This document shows, piece by piece, positions 36,352 to 46,226 of a stretch of 64,000 nucleotides of DNA (its first letter is position 1; each line of letters starts with the position of its first letter). A program made the position numbers and the translations under genes. Source of the stretch: Stenotrophomonas tumulicola (GTDB lineage Bacteria > Pseudomonadota > Gammaproteobacteria > Xanthomonadales > Xanthomonadaceae). Where the stretch lies: NCBI RefSeq assembly GCF_014117215.1, contig NZ_JACGXS010000010.1, forward strand, positions 62,001 to 126,000, read 5' to 3'. The notes beneath the pieces were generated by a model, which saw nothing but the letters and a program-made list of their open reading frames with translations, ran no database searches and was not told the DNA's origin.

Positions 36352-37806
36352 ATGATGTCCAGCAACCTCGCCCCATCCAACGACCGCGCCGCGTGGGACG
36401 CGCTGCTGGTGGACATCGTCGACTACGTCCGCGACACCTCGATCGACTCGGCGCTGGCATATGAGACCGCGCACTACTGCCTGCTGGATACGCTGGGTTG
36501 CGGGCTGGAAGCGCTGTCCTTCCCCGCGTGCACGAAACTGCTGGGACCGCTGGTACCTGGCACCGTGGTGGAGAACGGTGCGCGGGTGCCGGGAACCGGG
36601 CACGTGCTGGATCCGGTGCAGGCGGCCTTCAATCTCGGTGCGATGGTGCGCTGGCTGGATTTCAACGACACCTGGCTGGCGGCCGAATGGGGCCATCCTT
36701 CCGACAACCTGGGCGGGATCCTGGCCGCTGCCGACTGGCTGTGCCGGTCCGGCAGGGCGTCGCTGCGCATGCGTGATGTGCTCACCGCGATGATCAAGGC
36801 TCATGAGATCCAGGGTGTACTGGCGCTGCGCAACGCATTCAACCGCGTTGGGCTGGACCACGTGCTGCTGGTGAAAGTGGCCTCCACGGCCGTGGTGGCC
36901 GGGATGCTGGGGCTGGATCGCGGGCGCATGCTCAATGCCGTGTCGCTGGCCTGGGTCGATGGGCAGGCGCTGCGCACCTACCGGCATGCGCCGAACACCG
37001 GATCGCGCAAGAGCTGGGCGGCGGGCGATGCCACCAGCCGTGCGGTCCGCCTGGCGTTGATGGCCGAAACCGGTGAGATGGGCTATCCCTCGGTGCTGAG
37101 CGCGCCCACCTGGGGCTTCCAGGACGTGTCATTGCGTGGCCAGCCGCTGCAGGTGGAGCGGGAGTTCGGCAGCTACGTGATGGAGAACGTGCTGTTCAAG
37201 ATCCGCTACCCGGCCGAGTTCCACGGGCAGACGGCGGTGGAGGCAGCGATCGCCCTGCATCGGCAGTTGCAGGCAGCGGGCAGGTCGGTGCAGGAGATCG
37301 AGCAGGTGGTGATCCGTACGCAGCAGGCCTGCGTGCGGATCATCGACAAACACGGCCCGTTGCATAACCCCGCCGATCGCGACCACTGCGTGCAATACAT
37401 GGTGGCGGTCGCACTGCTGCATGGCCGGTTGGAGGCGACTGATTACGAAGATGCGGTCGCTGCCGATCCGCGTATCGACATGCTGCGGGCGAAAATGCAG
37501 TGCGTGGAGGATCCCGGCTTCAGTGCGGATTACCTGGACCCCGGCAAGCGCAGCATCGCCAACGGCCTGGCCGTGCGTTTCGATGACGGCAGCGAATTGC
37601 CGGAAGTGGTGGTGGAATATCCGCTGGGCCATGCAAGACGTCGCAGCGAAGGCATGCCGCTGCTGCTTGAGAAGTTCCAGCGTCATGTGTCGAACCGGTT
37701 CGGCCCGGCGCAGCGACAGGACATCCTGGCCGCGTCGGAGGATCCGGTGGCGCTGGCGGCGATGCCGGTGCAGGACTATGTCGGCCTGTACGCCAGGGAG
37801 GGCTAG
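36352..37806 (+). CDS. prpD: 2-methylcitrate dehydratase PrpD
   Basis: The enzyme is 484 aa, in the MmgE/PrpD family. It is iron-sulphur-free and makes cis-2-methylaconitate directly. Recognised segments are TAHYCLLDTLGCG-like AHYCLLDTLGCGLEAL, WLDFNDTWLAAEWGHPSDNLGGILA and SRKSWAAGDATSRAVRLA. AGAGGAGATC precedes two adjacent ATGs (36352, 36355). It lies behind acnD-prpF, so the operon encodes two routes for the same dehydration. The stop TAG lies in a decayed REP (CTAGCGCCAGGCC). Confidence 0.96.
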   Translation: MMSSNLAPSNDRAAWDALLVDIVDYVRDTSIDSALAYETAHYCLLDTLGCGLEALSFPACTKLLGPLVPGTVVENGARVPGTGHVLDPVQAAFNLGAMVRWLDFNDTWLAAEWGHPSDNLGGILAAADWLCRSGRASLRMRDVLTAMIKAHEIQGVLALRNAFNRVGLDHVLLVKVASTAVVAGMLGLDRGRMLNAVSLAWVDGQALRTYRHAPNTGSRKSWAAGDATSRAVRLALMAETGEMGYPSVLSAPTWGFQDVSLRGQPLQVEREFGSYVMENVLFKIRYPAEFHGQTAVEAAIALHRQLQAAGRSVQEIEQVVIRTQQACVRIIDKHGPLHNPADRDHCVQYMVAVALLHGRLEATDYEDAVAADPRIDMLRAKMQCVEDPGFSADYLDPGKRSIANGLAVRFDDGSELPEVVVEYPLGHARRRSEGMPLLLEKFQRHVSNRFGPAQRQDILAASEDPVALAAMPVQDYVGLYAREG

Positions 37807-37825
37807 CGCCAGGCCATAAGGAGGG

Positions 37826-37848
37826 GTAGCGCCGGGCCATGCCCGGCG
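37826..37848. repeat. GTAG-type REP upstream of the macroglobulin gene
   Basis: The sequence GTAGCGCCGGGCC-ATG-CCCGGCG follows the prpD stop. A degenerate copy (CTAGCGCCAGGCCATA) covers the stop itself at 37803-37818. A TATACT hexamer at 37882-37887 may be the -10 box of the next gene. Confidence 0.78.
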
Positions 37849-37913
37849 AGCGCAGCGGCATCAACGCATTGATGGTCCCCTTATACTGGCTGCCTAGATC
37901 AAGGAGTGACGAC

Positions 37914-40900
37914 ATGACCGGTCCGGCGCGGCTTCGGCATTGGGGATGGGCGGCAGCCCTGTTGGCAGCAGGCGTGCTGGGGGGATTGCCTGGGTGCAGC
38001 CGCAACGACAGCGGGCAGTTGCCGGCGGCCAGCGGCGAAGCGATCACGGCCCAGGCCGAGCAGGTGACGGAGTTCGTGCTGCTGCGGGCCTATCCTGACC
38101 AGAAGAACGACGGCCTGTCGCTGGCACTGGAATTCTCGCGCCCGCTGGTGGGCACCCAGGATTTCGACACGCTGGTGCGCTTCGAGGAGAAGGTCGGCGG
38201 CGAGGACAGCAGCTGGACCTTGTCCGATGACGGCAGGACCTTGCGCTATCCCTTCGTCGAAGCGGCCAGGGAGTACTCGCTGGTGGTGTCGGCAGACCTG
38301 CTGGCCGCCGATGGCAACCGCCTGGGCAAGGAACTGCGGCAGAAGGTCTTCAGTGGCGAACTGAAGCCGGTGGCCGGTTTTGCCTCCCAGGGCAGCGTGC
38401 TGCCGGCACGCGACAGCCGCGGCCTGCCGGTGGTATCGGTCAACGTGCCGGAAGTGGACGTGGAGTTCCTGCGCGTGCGCGAGAAGGAGCTGCCGACCTT
38501 CTTCAGCCAGTACCAGCGTGGCGGCCGCCGGGGCAGCTGGGAACTGGACAGTGATTATAGCGAACGCACGCCGATCAGCCGCCTGGCCGAGCCGGTCTAC
38601 GTCAACCGCTTCATCCTGGGCGGCAAGCAGAACGAGCGCGTGCTGACCTACCTGCCGACGCAGGACATCAAGGAACTGCAGGAGCCGGGATTGTATTTCG
38701 CCGTGCTCAAGCGCACCGGCGCCTTCGACGGAGAGTTCGACACGGCGTTCTTCACCGTCAGTGACATCGGCCTGCACACCCGTGCCTACAAGGACAAGCT
38801 GTTCGTGCACACCGCATCACTGAAGGACGGTACGCCATTGAAGAAGGTGGACGTGCGCGTACTGGATGGCAAGGGCGAGGTGGTCCTGCGCGGCAGCACC
38901 GACGGCAATGGCAATGCATTGCTGGACTACACCCTGGATGCCAGCCACGTACTGGTTGCCGGCAGTGGCAAGGACACCAGCTTCCTGCCATTCAACCAGC
39001 CGGCGCTGGACCTGAGCGAGTTCGCCGTGTCCGGTCGTGACAATGCCTGGTTCGATGTCTTCGCCTGGTCCGGACGCGACCTGTACCGCCCGGGCGAGAC
39101 CGTGCGGTTGTCGGCCCTGCTGCGCGACAACGACGGCAAGCCGGTTGCCGCAGGCAAGGATGGCAACGGCCAGCAGCCGGTGTTCCTGCGGCTGAAGCAA
39201 CCTGACGGCAGGATATTCCGCGAAACGCGCCTGCAACCCGGGGCGCAGGGCTATTTCAGTTTCGAGCAGCTGATTCCCGCTGAGGCGCCCACCGGGCGCT
39301 GGCAGGTCGAGTTCCGCACCGACCCGGCCAGCAAGGAAGCGATCCAGGGCATGCCCCTGCGCATCGAGGAGTTCCTGCCCGAGCGCATGAAGCTGGACCT
39401 GGACAGCCCGCAGAAGCACCTCAAGCCCGGCGACCCGCTGCGCGTGCATGTCGACGGCGCCTACCTGTATGGCGCGCCGGCCGACGGCAACCGCTTCACC
39501 GCGCGGCTGGCGGTAGCCGTGGAGCAGCAACCTGTCGAGGGCCTGCCGGGGTACTTCTTCGGCGACCCTACGGTGCAGTTGCCGCGCGAAGCCAAGGACG
39601 TGGTCGACACCGGGCTGGCGGCCAATGGCCAGTTGCGCCAGGACATCGATCTTCCTGAAGAGGCCGCCAAGGCGAAGACGCCGGTGGCCGCTGTGCTGTC
39701 CGGCAGCCTGTACGAAACCGGCGGACGCACCGTTACCCGCAGCCTGAAGCGGGTGATGTGGCCGGCACCGGCGCTGGTCGGCATACGCCCGTTGTTCGAT
39801 CCGGGCGACGGCGCCGATGCCAATGGCACGGCGCGCTTCGAGCTGCTGCGCGTGGATGCGGCCGGCACGCCGCAGCCGGCCAAGGGCATGAAGGTCACCC
39901 TGGTGCGCGAACTGCGTGATTACCACTGGACCTTCAACGACAATCGCTGGGATTACGATTTCACCCGCCGCTTCGAGAACAAGGATACCCGTACCGTCGA
40001 TGCCGGCAGCAGTGCGGTGGCCTTCGATGTCCCGGTCGAATGGGGGGAGTATCGGGTGGATGTGTTCGATCCGGCGACCGGGCTGACCAGCCGCTATCCG
40101 TTCCGCGCCGGCTGGAGCTGGGGCGATGACAATCGTGGCCTGGACGCGCGTCCGGACAAGGTCAAGCTGGCGCTGGACAAGACCGGCTACAAGGCCGGTG
40201 ACATGCTGCAGGTGACGGTAACCCCGCCGCATGCCGGGCGTGGCCTGTTGATGGTGGAGACCGACCGCATGCTGTATGTGCAGGACATCGACGCCAAGCC
40301 GGGCAGCACGTTCAGGATTCCGGTCACTGCCGACTGGGAGCGCCACGACGTCTACATCACGGCGCTGGTGTTCCGCGGTGGCAGTGCGCCCAGCAAGATC
40401 ACCCCGGCGCGCGCGGTGGGCGTGGTGCACGTACCCATGGACCGCAAGTCCCGTACGGTGGCGGTTGGCCTGGTGGCGCCGAAACAGATGCGCCCCGAAC
40501 AGGACCTGCCGATCACCGTCAGCGTGCCGCAGCTGGCCGGCAAGGCGGCGCACGTGACCGTATCGGCCGTGGACGTGGGCATCCTCAACATCACCCGCTT
40601 CCCGGTGCCGGATGCGGCGGCGCATTTCTTCGCGCAACGGCGCCTGGGCATCGATGCCTATGACATCTACAGCCGGGTGATCGAGAGTTTCGACGGCAGC
40701 AGCGGGAAACTGAAGTTTGGCGGCGACATGGCCCTGCAGGCGTTGCCGCAGGCCAAGCGGCCGACGGCGCGGGTGCAGACCGTGGACCTGTTCAGTGGCC
40801 CGGTGCAGCTCGATGCCGGCGGCAATGCGCGCGTCCGGCTGAAGGTGCCTGATTTCAACGGTACGCTGCGGGTGTCGGCGCTGGTCTATTCCGATGACCA

Positions 40901-42848
40901 CTATGGCCGACGCGACGTGGAAACGGTGGTGCGTGCACCGATCCTGGCCGAAGCCAGCATGCCGCGCGTGCTTGCCCCCGGTGACCGCAGTACGGTGACC
41001 CTGGATGTGCAGAACTTCACCGGCAAGCCGGGACAGTTCAACGTGCGCGTGGATGCCGAAGGCCCGTTGAGCCTGGGCGAGGGCAGTCGCAGCATGCAGT
41101 TGGCTGCCGATGCAAAGACCACGCTGAGTTTCCCGCTCGGTGCGCGCGAAGGCCATGGCGTGGCCAGCCTGCGCGTGCGCGTGGATGGCAACGGCTTCAA
41201 GGCCGACCGCCGCTACGACCTGCCGGTACGCGCGGCATGGCCGCAGGTGTTGCGCTCCCAGGTGCGTACGCTGGATCCGCTGGCACCGGTCGCGCTGGAC
41301 AGCAGTCTCGCTGACGGCCTGATGGCCGGGTCGGTGACAGCGCGCCTGCTGGTCAGCCCGCTGCCGCCCATCCCGTTCGCCAGTGCCTTGCAAGGGGCGC
41401 TGGATTACCCATATGGCTGCGCCGAACAGACCACCAGCAAGGGCTATGCCGCATTGATCCTGGACCAGGCGACGTCGACGATGCTGGGGGCCGATGGGCT
41501 GGATGCCAAGGTGCGTCGCGAGCGCATGGAAGGGGCGTTCGGACGATTGGCCTCGATGCAGGTGGCCAACGGCAACTTCTCCATGTGGGGTGACGACGGA
41601 TACGTGAATCCGTGGCTGACCCCGTACATCACCGAGTTCCTGCTCGATGCCCGCGATGCCGGCTTCGCGGTGCCGGACAACGTGCTGCAGAAGGCCCTGG
41701 CCCGGCTGGGCGAAGACCTGCTGTCCGGCGGCAACCCCTTCTATGGGCAGGACCGGCGCGACAACCTGAAGTTCGCCAACCAGGCGTATTCCGGTTACGT
41801 GCTGGCCCGGGTCAACCGCGCCCCGCTGGGCACGTTGCGGACTTTGTACGACAACGAACGTGGCAAGGCCATCGGTGGCCTGCCGCTGGTGCATCTGGGC
41901 GTAGCGCTGTCGTTGCAGGGAGACCGCAAGCGTGGTGAGGCCGCCATCGCTGCCGGTTTCGCCAAGCCCAGCAGCGAGCGCCCGTCGTATTTCGGCGACT
42001 ACGGCAGTGCCATCCGCGACGATGCGTTGATGATCGCGCTGACCCATGAGCACAACCTGGCCAAGCCGGCCTGGGATGCCCGTTCGGTCGAACTTGGCCG
42101 TGAGCTGGATGCGCGGCGCAACAGTGGCTGGTTGTGGCTGAGCACGCAGGAACAGGTGGCCATTGCGCGACTGGGCAAGGCACTGGCGGCGAACCAGGAC
42201 AAGCTGGTGGCCGGTGAGCTGGTGATCGGGGCACGGAGCGAGGCCATCGATGGGCGCAGGCTGTTCGGCCGCAGTTTCGATGCCGCGCAGCTGGCCAGTG
42301 GCGTGCGTTTTGCGCCCACCGGCGAGCCACCAATGTTCGCCAGCATCGACGTGGCCGGCATTCCCCGCAGTGCACCCGCGCCGGACAACAGCGTGATCGG
42401 GGTGGAACGCAGCTGGTTCGGCACCGATGGCAAGCCATGGTCGCCCCGTCCGCTGAAGGAAGGCGAGGCGCTGATCGTACGCGTCACCGTGACGTCCGAC
42501 AGCAGCATGCCCGATGCGCTGCTGACCGACCTGCTGCCGGCTGGCCTGGAAATCGAGAACTTCAACCTGGGCGATGCCAAACAGTGGGCCGATGTGGTGG
42601 TCGATGGCATCGGCATCGACGACCGCAGCAATGCGGCCGAGGTGCAGCACGAAGAATTCCGCGATGACCGTTACGTCGCCGCACTCAAGCTCTCGCGTGG
42701 CAGCAAGGCTACGGTCTTCTACCTGGTGCGTGCGGTGACGCCGGGAACGTACATGGTGCCGCCATCACTGGTGGAAGACATGTACCGCCCGCAGCTGCGC
42801 GGCGTCGGTCGGAGCAATCCGGCGTCGATCACGGTGGTGCAGCCGTGA
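37914..42848 (+). CDS. Bacterial alpha-2-macroglobulin, periplasmic lipoprotein
   Basis: The protein is 1644 aa, the normal length for the enterobacterial YfhM-type proteins. It traps attacking proteases near the peptidoglycan. The N-terminal signal has a lipobox-like GLPGC (Cys near residue 28). MG domains follow. The thioester motif CAEQ is intact at residue 1169 (segment YPYGCAEQTTSKGY), so this is the covalent-trapping class. A C-terminal segment (LLTDLLPAGLEIEN) is family-typical. AAGGAG precedes the ATG. Its usual partner pbpC lies about 1 kb downstream beyond a gene on the other strand. Confidence 0.93.
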   Translation: MTGPARLRHWGWAAALLAAGVLGGLPGCSRNDSGQLPAASGEAITAQAEQVTEFVLLRAYPDQKNDGLSLALEFSRPLVGTQDFDTLVRFEEKVGGEDSSWTLSDDGRTLRYPFVEAAREYSLVVSADLLAADGNRLGKELRQKVFSGELKPVAGFASQGSVLPARDSRGLPVVSVNVPEVDVEFLRVREKELPTFFSQYQRGGRRGSWELDSDYSERTPISRLAEPVYVNRFILGGKQNERVLTYLPTQDIKELQEPGLYFAVLKRTGAFDGEFDTAFFTVSDIGLHTRAYKDKLFVHTASLKDGTPLKKVDVRVLDGKGEVVLRGSTDGNGNALLDYTLDASHVLVAGSGKDTSFLPFNQPALDLSEFAVSGRDNAWFDVFAWSGRDLYRPGETVRLSALLRDNDGKPVAAGKDGNGQQPVFLRLKQPDGRIFRETRLQPGAQGYFSFEQLIPAEAPTGRWQVEFRTDPASKEAIQGMPLRIEEFLPERMKLDLDSPQKHLKPGDPLRVHVDGAYLYGAPADGNRFTARLAVAVEQQPVEGLPGYFFGDPTVQLPREAKDVVDTGLAANGQLRQDIDLPEEAAKAKTPVAAVLSGSLYETGGRTVTRSLKRVMWPAPALVGIRPLFDPGDGADANGTARFELLRVDAAGTPQPAKGMKVTLVRELRDYHWTFNDNRWDYDFTRRFENKDTRTVDAGSSAVAFDVPVEWGEYRVDVFDPATGLTSRYPFRAGWSWGDDNRGLDARPDKVKLALDKTGYKAGDMLQVTVTPPHAGRGLLMVETDRMLYVQDIDAKPGSTFRIPVTADWERHDVYITALVFRGGSAPSKITPARAVGVVHVPMDRKSRTVAVGLVAPKQMRPEQDLPITVSVPQLAGKAAHVTVSAVDVGILNITRFPVPDAAAHFFAQRRLGIDAYDIYSRVIESFDGSSGKLKFGGDMALQALPQAKRPTARVQTVDLFSGPVQLDAGGNARVRLKVPDFNGTLRVSALVYSDDHYGRRDVETVVRAPILAEASMPRVLAPGDRSTVTLDVQNFTGKPGQFNVRVDAEGPLSLGEGSRSMQLAADAKTTLSFPLGAREGHGVASLRVRVDGNGFKADRRYDLPVRAAWPQVLRSQVRTLDPLAPVALDSSLADGLMAGSVTARLLVSPLPPIPFASALQGALDYPYGCAEQTTSKGYAALILDQATSTMLGADGLDAKVRRERMEGAFGRLASMQVANGNFSMWGDDGYVNPWLTPYITEFLLDARDAGFAVPDNVLQKALARLGEDLLSGGNPFYGQDRRDNLKFANQAYSGYVLARVNRAPLGTLRTLYDNERGKAIGGLPLVHLGVALSLQGDRKRGEAAIAAGFAKPSSERPSYFGDYGSAIRDDALMIALTHEHNLAKPAWDARSVELGRELDARRNSGWLWLSTQEQVAIARLGKALAANQDKLVAGELVIGARSEAIDGRRLFGRSFDAAQLASGVRFAPTGEPPMFASIDVAGIPRSAPAPDNSVIGVERSWFGTDGKPWSPRPLKEGEALIVRVTVTSDSSMPDALLTDLLPAGLEIENFNLGDAKQWADVVVDGIGIDDRSNAAEVQHEEFRDDRYVAALKLSRGSKATVFYLVRAVTPGTYMVPPSLVEDMYRPQLRGVGRSNPASITVVQP

Positions 42849-42905
42849 CCACGGCTGCCACCGGGCGTTTCCGGGAAGCGCATGGGCGCCTCCCGGATGC
42901 GTTGC

Positions 42906-43691
42906 TCAGCGGGCCGCGGGTTCGTCGGCCAGGGGGCGTGCATTGAACGGCTGGATCGGCCTGGCGTTGTGGGGATAGACATGGCGCAGGGCATCGAGCT
43001 GTTCCTGGGACAGCTGCTGGGGCTCCAGCTCGATGTTCCAGAGCACGCCTTCCGAGCACGGCGGGGTGGTAAGCGAACCGGTGTATCGGACCACGCGCGA
43101 ATGGTCGGGCAACAGTTTTTCCGGATTGATGCGGCTGTACAGCGAGATGGCATTGCCGGCCTGGCCCAGTTCGCCGGGGATGCGCTCGAACAGTTCCCCC
43201 AGGGCGGTGTTGGGCTCGCCGACATCGAAGAACACCGCGACGACGGCAAGCTTGCCGTCCGCGTTGGCGTGTACCAGGTGCAGTTCCATTGCGTGCTCAC
43301 GGCCATCTACCCGGTGCTCGCTGGGGGTGTGGACATGGAACTGGAGCAGGTTGAAGCGCTCGCCTTCCAGTTCGATGTAGTTGTCCTTGCCCGGCTGCGG
43401 CGTGGCCTGCAGGGTGTGCCCGTTATTGACGACATCGAAGCGTGCATACCCATAGTCGGCCGACAGCTTGCGATGCGTGCCATGCTGGATCGAGCTGCTC
43501 CACAGGTCGATGGGGGACTGCAGGTTGCCGCTGCAGGACGGCGCGAACTCGGCCCACTGCGTTGGTGCGGCGATCTGTTCGTAGCCCCAGTGCGGGGCAG
43601 GTTCGGCGGCCATGGCGCCGGGCAGGGCAAGGCAAAGGGCGGCAGAAAGCAGCGCGGCCTGGAGGCGGGGCATGCAAGCGGGGGAGGTCAT
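42906..43691 (-). CDS. Alpha-class carbonic anhydrase, periplasmic
   Basis: The enzyme is 261 aa. It catalyses CO2 hydration in the periplasm. A signal peptide (LQAALLSAALCLALPGAMA) leads to the mature start HWGYEQ. The zinc histidines are in FHVHTPSEH and ELHLVH; the substrate pocket motif YTGSLTTPPCSEGVLW is conserved. The ATG at 43691 follows CGGAG at a good distance; upstream in-frame ATGs exist but have no better site. It lies in reverse orientation between the macroglobulin gene and pbpC. Confidence 0.94.
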   Translation of the reverse strand: MTSPACMPRLQAALLSAALCLALPGAMAAEPAPHWGYEQIAAPTQWAEFAPSCSGNLQSPIDLWSSSIQHGTHRKLSADYGYARFDVVNNGHTLQATPQPGKDNYIELEGERFNLLQFHVHTPSEHRVDGREHAMELHLVHANADGKLAVVAVFFDVGEPNTALGELFERIPGELGQAGNAISLYSRINPEKLLPDHSRVVRYTGSLTTPPCSEGVLWNIELEPQQLSQEQLDALRHVYPHNARPIQPFNARPLADEPAAR

Positions 43692-43792
43692 CGTCAGCTC
43701 CGGGAGGTTCATGGGGAAGGCCATGTCCCCAGGCGCGGGCAGATCAGGACGCACTGGCCCAGTGATGACGTACCCGCCCCTGGAGCGTCGGC

Positions 43793-46171
43793 TTGAGCGC
43801 ATGGTCCGGCGTGCGCAGGTACTGGAAACATCGGTCGCGGCTGATTTTGCGTTGCCTGCGCTGGTCGACGGCGGGCTTGCTGGTACTGCTGCTGGCATTG
43901 GACCAGGCATTCCCGCCACCGTTGCCGGCACAGCGCGATACCAGCACCCTGGTCGTGGCGCGCGATGGCAGTCCGCTGCGCGCATTCGCCGATGCCGAGG
44001 GTGTCTGGCGCTACCCGACTTCGGTGGACGATGTATCGCCGTTGTACCTGCAGGCCTTGCTGGGGTATGAAGACCGCTGGTTCTGGCGGCACCCGGGCAT
44101 CAACCCAGTGGCACTGGTGCGTGCCGGCGGCCAGATGCTGCGGCAGCGCCGGATCGTATCCGGTGGCTCGACGCTGACGATGCAGGTGGCGCGCATACTG
44201 GATCCGCATACCCGTACGCCCTGGGGCAAGCTGAAGCAGATGCTGCGCGCGCTGCAGCTGGAAGCGCACCTGTCCAAGCGCCAGATCCTTGCGCTGTACC
44301 TGGAGCGCGCGCCCTATGGAGGCACCATCGAGGGCGTCGAAGCGGCGAGCTGGGCCTATCTGGGCAAACCAGCGGCACAGCTTTCGCATGCCGAAGCGGC
44401 GCTGCTGGCGGTGCTGCCGCAGGCGCCCAGCAGGCTGCGCCCGGACCGCCACCCCCAGGCGGCGCAGCAGGCGCGCGACAAGGTACTGGCAAGGATGGCG
44501 GCCTTGGGCGACTGGTCCAACGAGGCGGTTGCCGATGCGCGCATGGAAACGGTGGTGGCCCGTTCGCTGCGGCCACCACTGCACGCGGCACTGCTGGCGC
44601 AACGGCTGCATGCAGCGCATGCGGGTCAAGCACGTATCCAGAGCAGCATCGACATAGGCCTGCAGCGCACGCTGGAAGAGCGCCTGGCCAGCTACTTCTC
44701 CCGCTTGCCCGAACGCACGTCCGCGGCACTGCTGGTGGTGGACAACCAGACGCTGCAGGCGCGTGCGTACGTGGGAACGCTGAATTTCGGGGATCGTCAG
44801 CGGCTGGGCCACGTGGACATGGTGCAGGCATGGCGATCGCCCGGGTCGACGTTGAAACCCTTCCTGTATGCGATGGCACTGGACGATGGGTTGATCCATT
44901 CCGAAAGCCTGCTGGTGGATGCACCGCAGAGCTTCGGCGGCTACCGGCCCGGCAACTTCGATGAAGCCTTCAATGGTCCGGTCAGCGCCGCCACCGCCTT
45001 GCGGCTGTCGTTGAACGTGCCGTCGGTGGACCTGCTGGATCGCGTGGGGCGTGCACGATTCGCGGCCCGGCTTTCGCATGCCGGCATCCAGCTGCGCTTC
45101 CCGCGCGGAAGCGCGCCGAACCTGTCGCTCATCCTCGGTGGCACCGGGGCACGGTTGGAGGACCTGGTCGGGGCCTTTGCCGCGTTCAACCGTGATGGCA
45201 TCGCCGGGCGTGTCCGTTACACCGATGCCGAGCCCTTGGTGGAGCGCCGGCTGGTGTCGCCAGGGGCGGCCTGGATAACCCGCGAGATGCTGGAGTCCAA
45301 CCCACGACCGGGCCAGGGCACCGATACCTTCGATCCGGGCGGGCGACCGCGGGTGGCATGGAAGACCGGGACCAGTTATGGCTACCGCGACGCGTGGGCG
45401 ATTGGCAGCACGCGTCGCCATACGGTCGGGGTATGGGTGGGACGGCCGGATGGAACGCCATTACCTGGGCAGTATGGTGCGGTCACGGCGTTGCCGTTGC
45501 TGTTCGAAGTGGTCGACAGCCTGCCGAGGCAGCGCGGCGACAATGCACCGGCCACCATGCCGGCCAGCGTCAGCCGGGCGGACATCTGCTGGCCCAGCGG
45601 CGAGCTGGCCGATGCGCTGCATGCAGGGCTGTGCCAGCGTCGCATGCCAGCCTGGTTGCTGGACGGTAATGTGCCGCCGACGTTCGCCGAACGCGATGCA
45701 CGTCGCTGGCAGCCAGGCCGACAACGCTACCAGGTGGACGCGACCACCGGGCGGCGGCTGTCCGCCGATTGCAGCGCCCCCCATGTGGTAGCCGAACGCG
45801 AACTCGCGCGTTGGCCTGCGCTGCTGTCACCGTGGTTGCCGCAGGCGAACCGGGATGCCTCGCGACTTCCCCCGTTGGCCGCCGACTGCCGTGATGATGG
45901 TCGCCAGTCCAGCATCGCGCTGCACATCGATGGATTGAATGATGGTGCAACGCTGGCACGTTCCCCCGGCGCTGCGCAGGGCGTGCGCCTGCAGCTTCGG
46001 GCATTGGGAAGTGACCAGGAGATCGATTGGCTGCTGGACGGGCGCTGGATCGCACGCACCCGCGGCACGCAGTCTTTCAGCCAGCGCCTGGAACAGCCAG
46101 GTGAGCATGCGCTGACCGCACTGGCCAGCGATGGCACCTGGACGCGCGTGCGGTTCCGCGTGCTGCGGTAG
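43793..46171 (+). CDS. pbpC: Penicillin-binding protein 1C
   Basis: The protein is 792 aa. It has one N-terminal membrane anchor and a GT51 glycosyltransferase domain (ALLGYEDRWFWRHPGINP; SGGSTLTMQVAR). The transpeptidase domain has SxxK (STLK, Ser at 352), SLN and KTGTS. The C-terminal BiPBP_C domain ends RVRFRVLR. The start is a TTG at 43793, because TGGAG lies 8 nt upstream and the nearby ATG is out of frame. PBP1C and alpha-2-macroglobulin are usual operon partners in periplasmic defence and repair. Confidence 0.94.
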   Translation: MSAWSGVRRYWKHRSRLILRCLRWSTAGLLVLLLALDQAFPPPLPAQRDTSTLVVARDGSPLRAFADAEGVWRYPTSVDDVSPLYLQALLGYEDRWFWRHPGINPVALVRAGGQMLRQRRIVSGGSTLTMQVARILDPHTRTPWGKLKQMLRALQLEAHLSKRQILALYLERAPYGGTIEGVEAASWAYLGKPAAQLSHAEAALLAVLPQAPSRLRPDRHPQAAQQARDKVLARMAALGDWSNEAVADARMETVVARSLRPPLHAALLAQRLHAAHAGQARIQSSIDIGLQRTLEERLASYFSRLPERTSAALLVVDNQTLQARAYVGTLNFGDRQRLGHVDMVQAWRSPGSTLKPFLYAMALDDGLIHSESLLVDAPQSFGGYRPGNFDEAFNGPVSAATALRLSLNVPSVDLLDRVGRARFAARLSHAGIQLRFPRGSAPNLSLILGGTGARLEDLVGAFAAFNRDGIAGRVRYTDAEPLVERRLVSPGAAWITREMLESNPRPGQGTDTFDPGGRPRVAWKTGTSYGYRDAWAIGSTRRHTVGVWVGRPDGTPLPGQYGAVTALPLLFEVVDSLPRQRGDNAPATMPASVSRADICWPSGELADALHAGLCQRRMPAWLLDGNVPPTFAERDARRWQPGRQRYQVDATTGRRLSADCSAPHVVAERELARWPALLSPWLPQANRDASRLPPLAADCRDDGRQSSIALHIDGLNDGATLARSPGAAQGVRLQLRALGSDQEIDWLLDGRWIARTRGTQSFSQRLEQPGEHALTALASDGTWTRVRFRVLR

Positions 46172-46226
46172 GCCGGCGTGCCGTCGATGGGGGCGACCGA
46201 CCGTTGCCCGCCACCCCATCATGCCG

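Noticed and set aside
38817..42650. Very long open frame on the minus strand of the macroglobulin gene
   Set aside because: The His/Arg/Gln-rich translation is typical of the antisense of GC-rich coding DNA. The plus-strand gene has clear family motifs.
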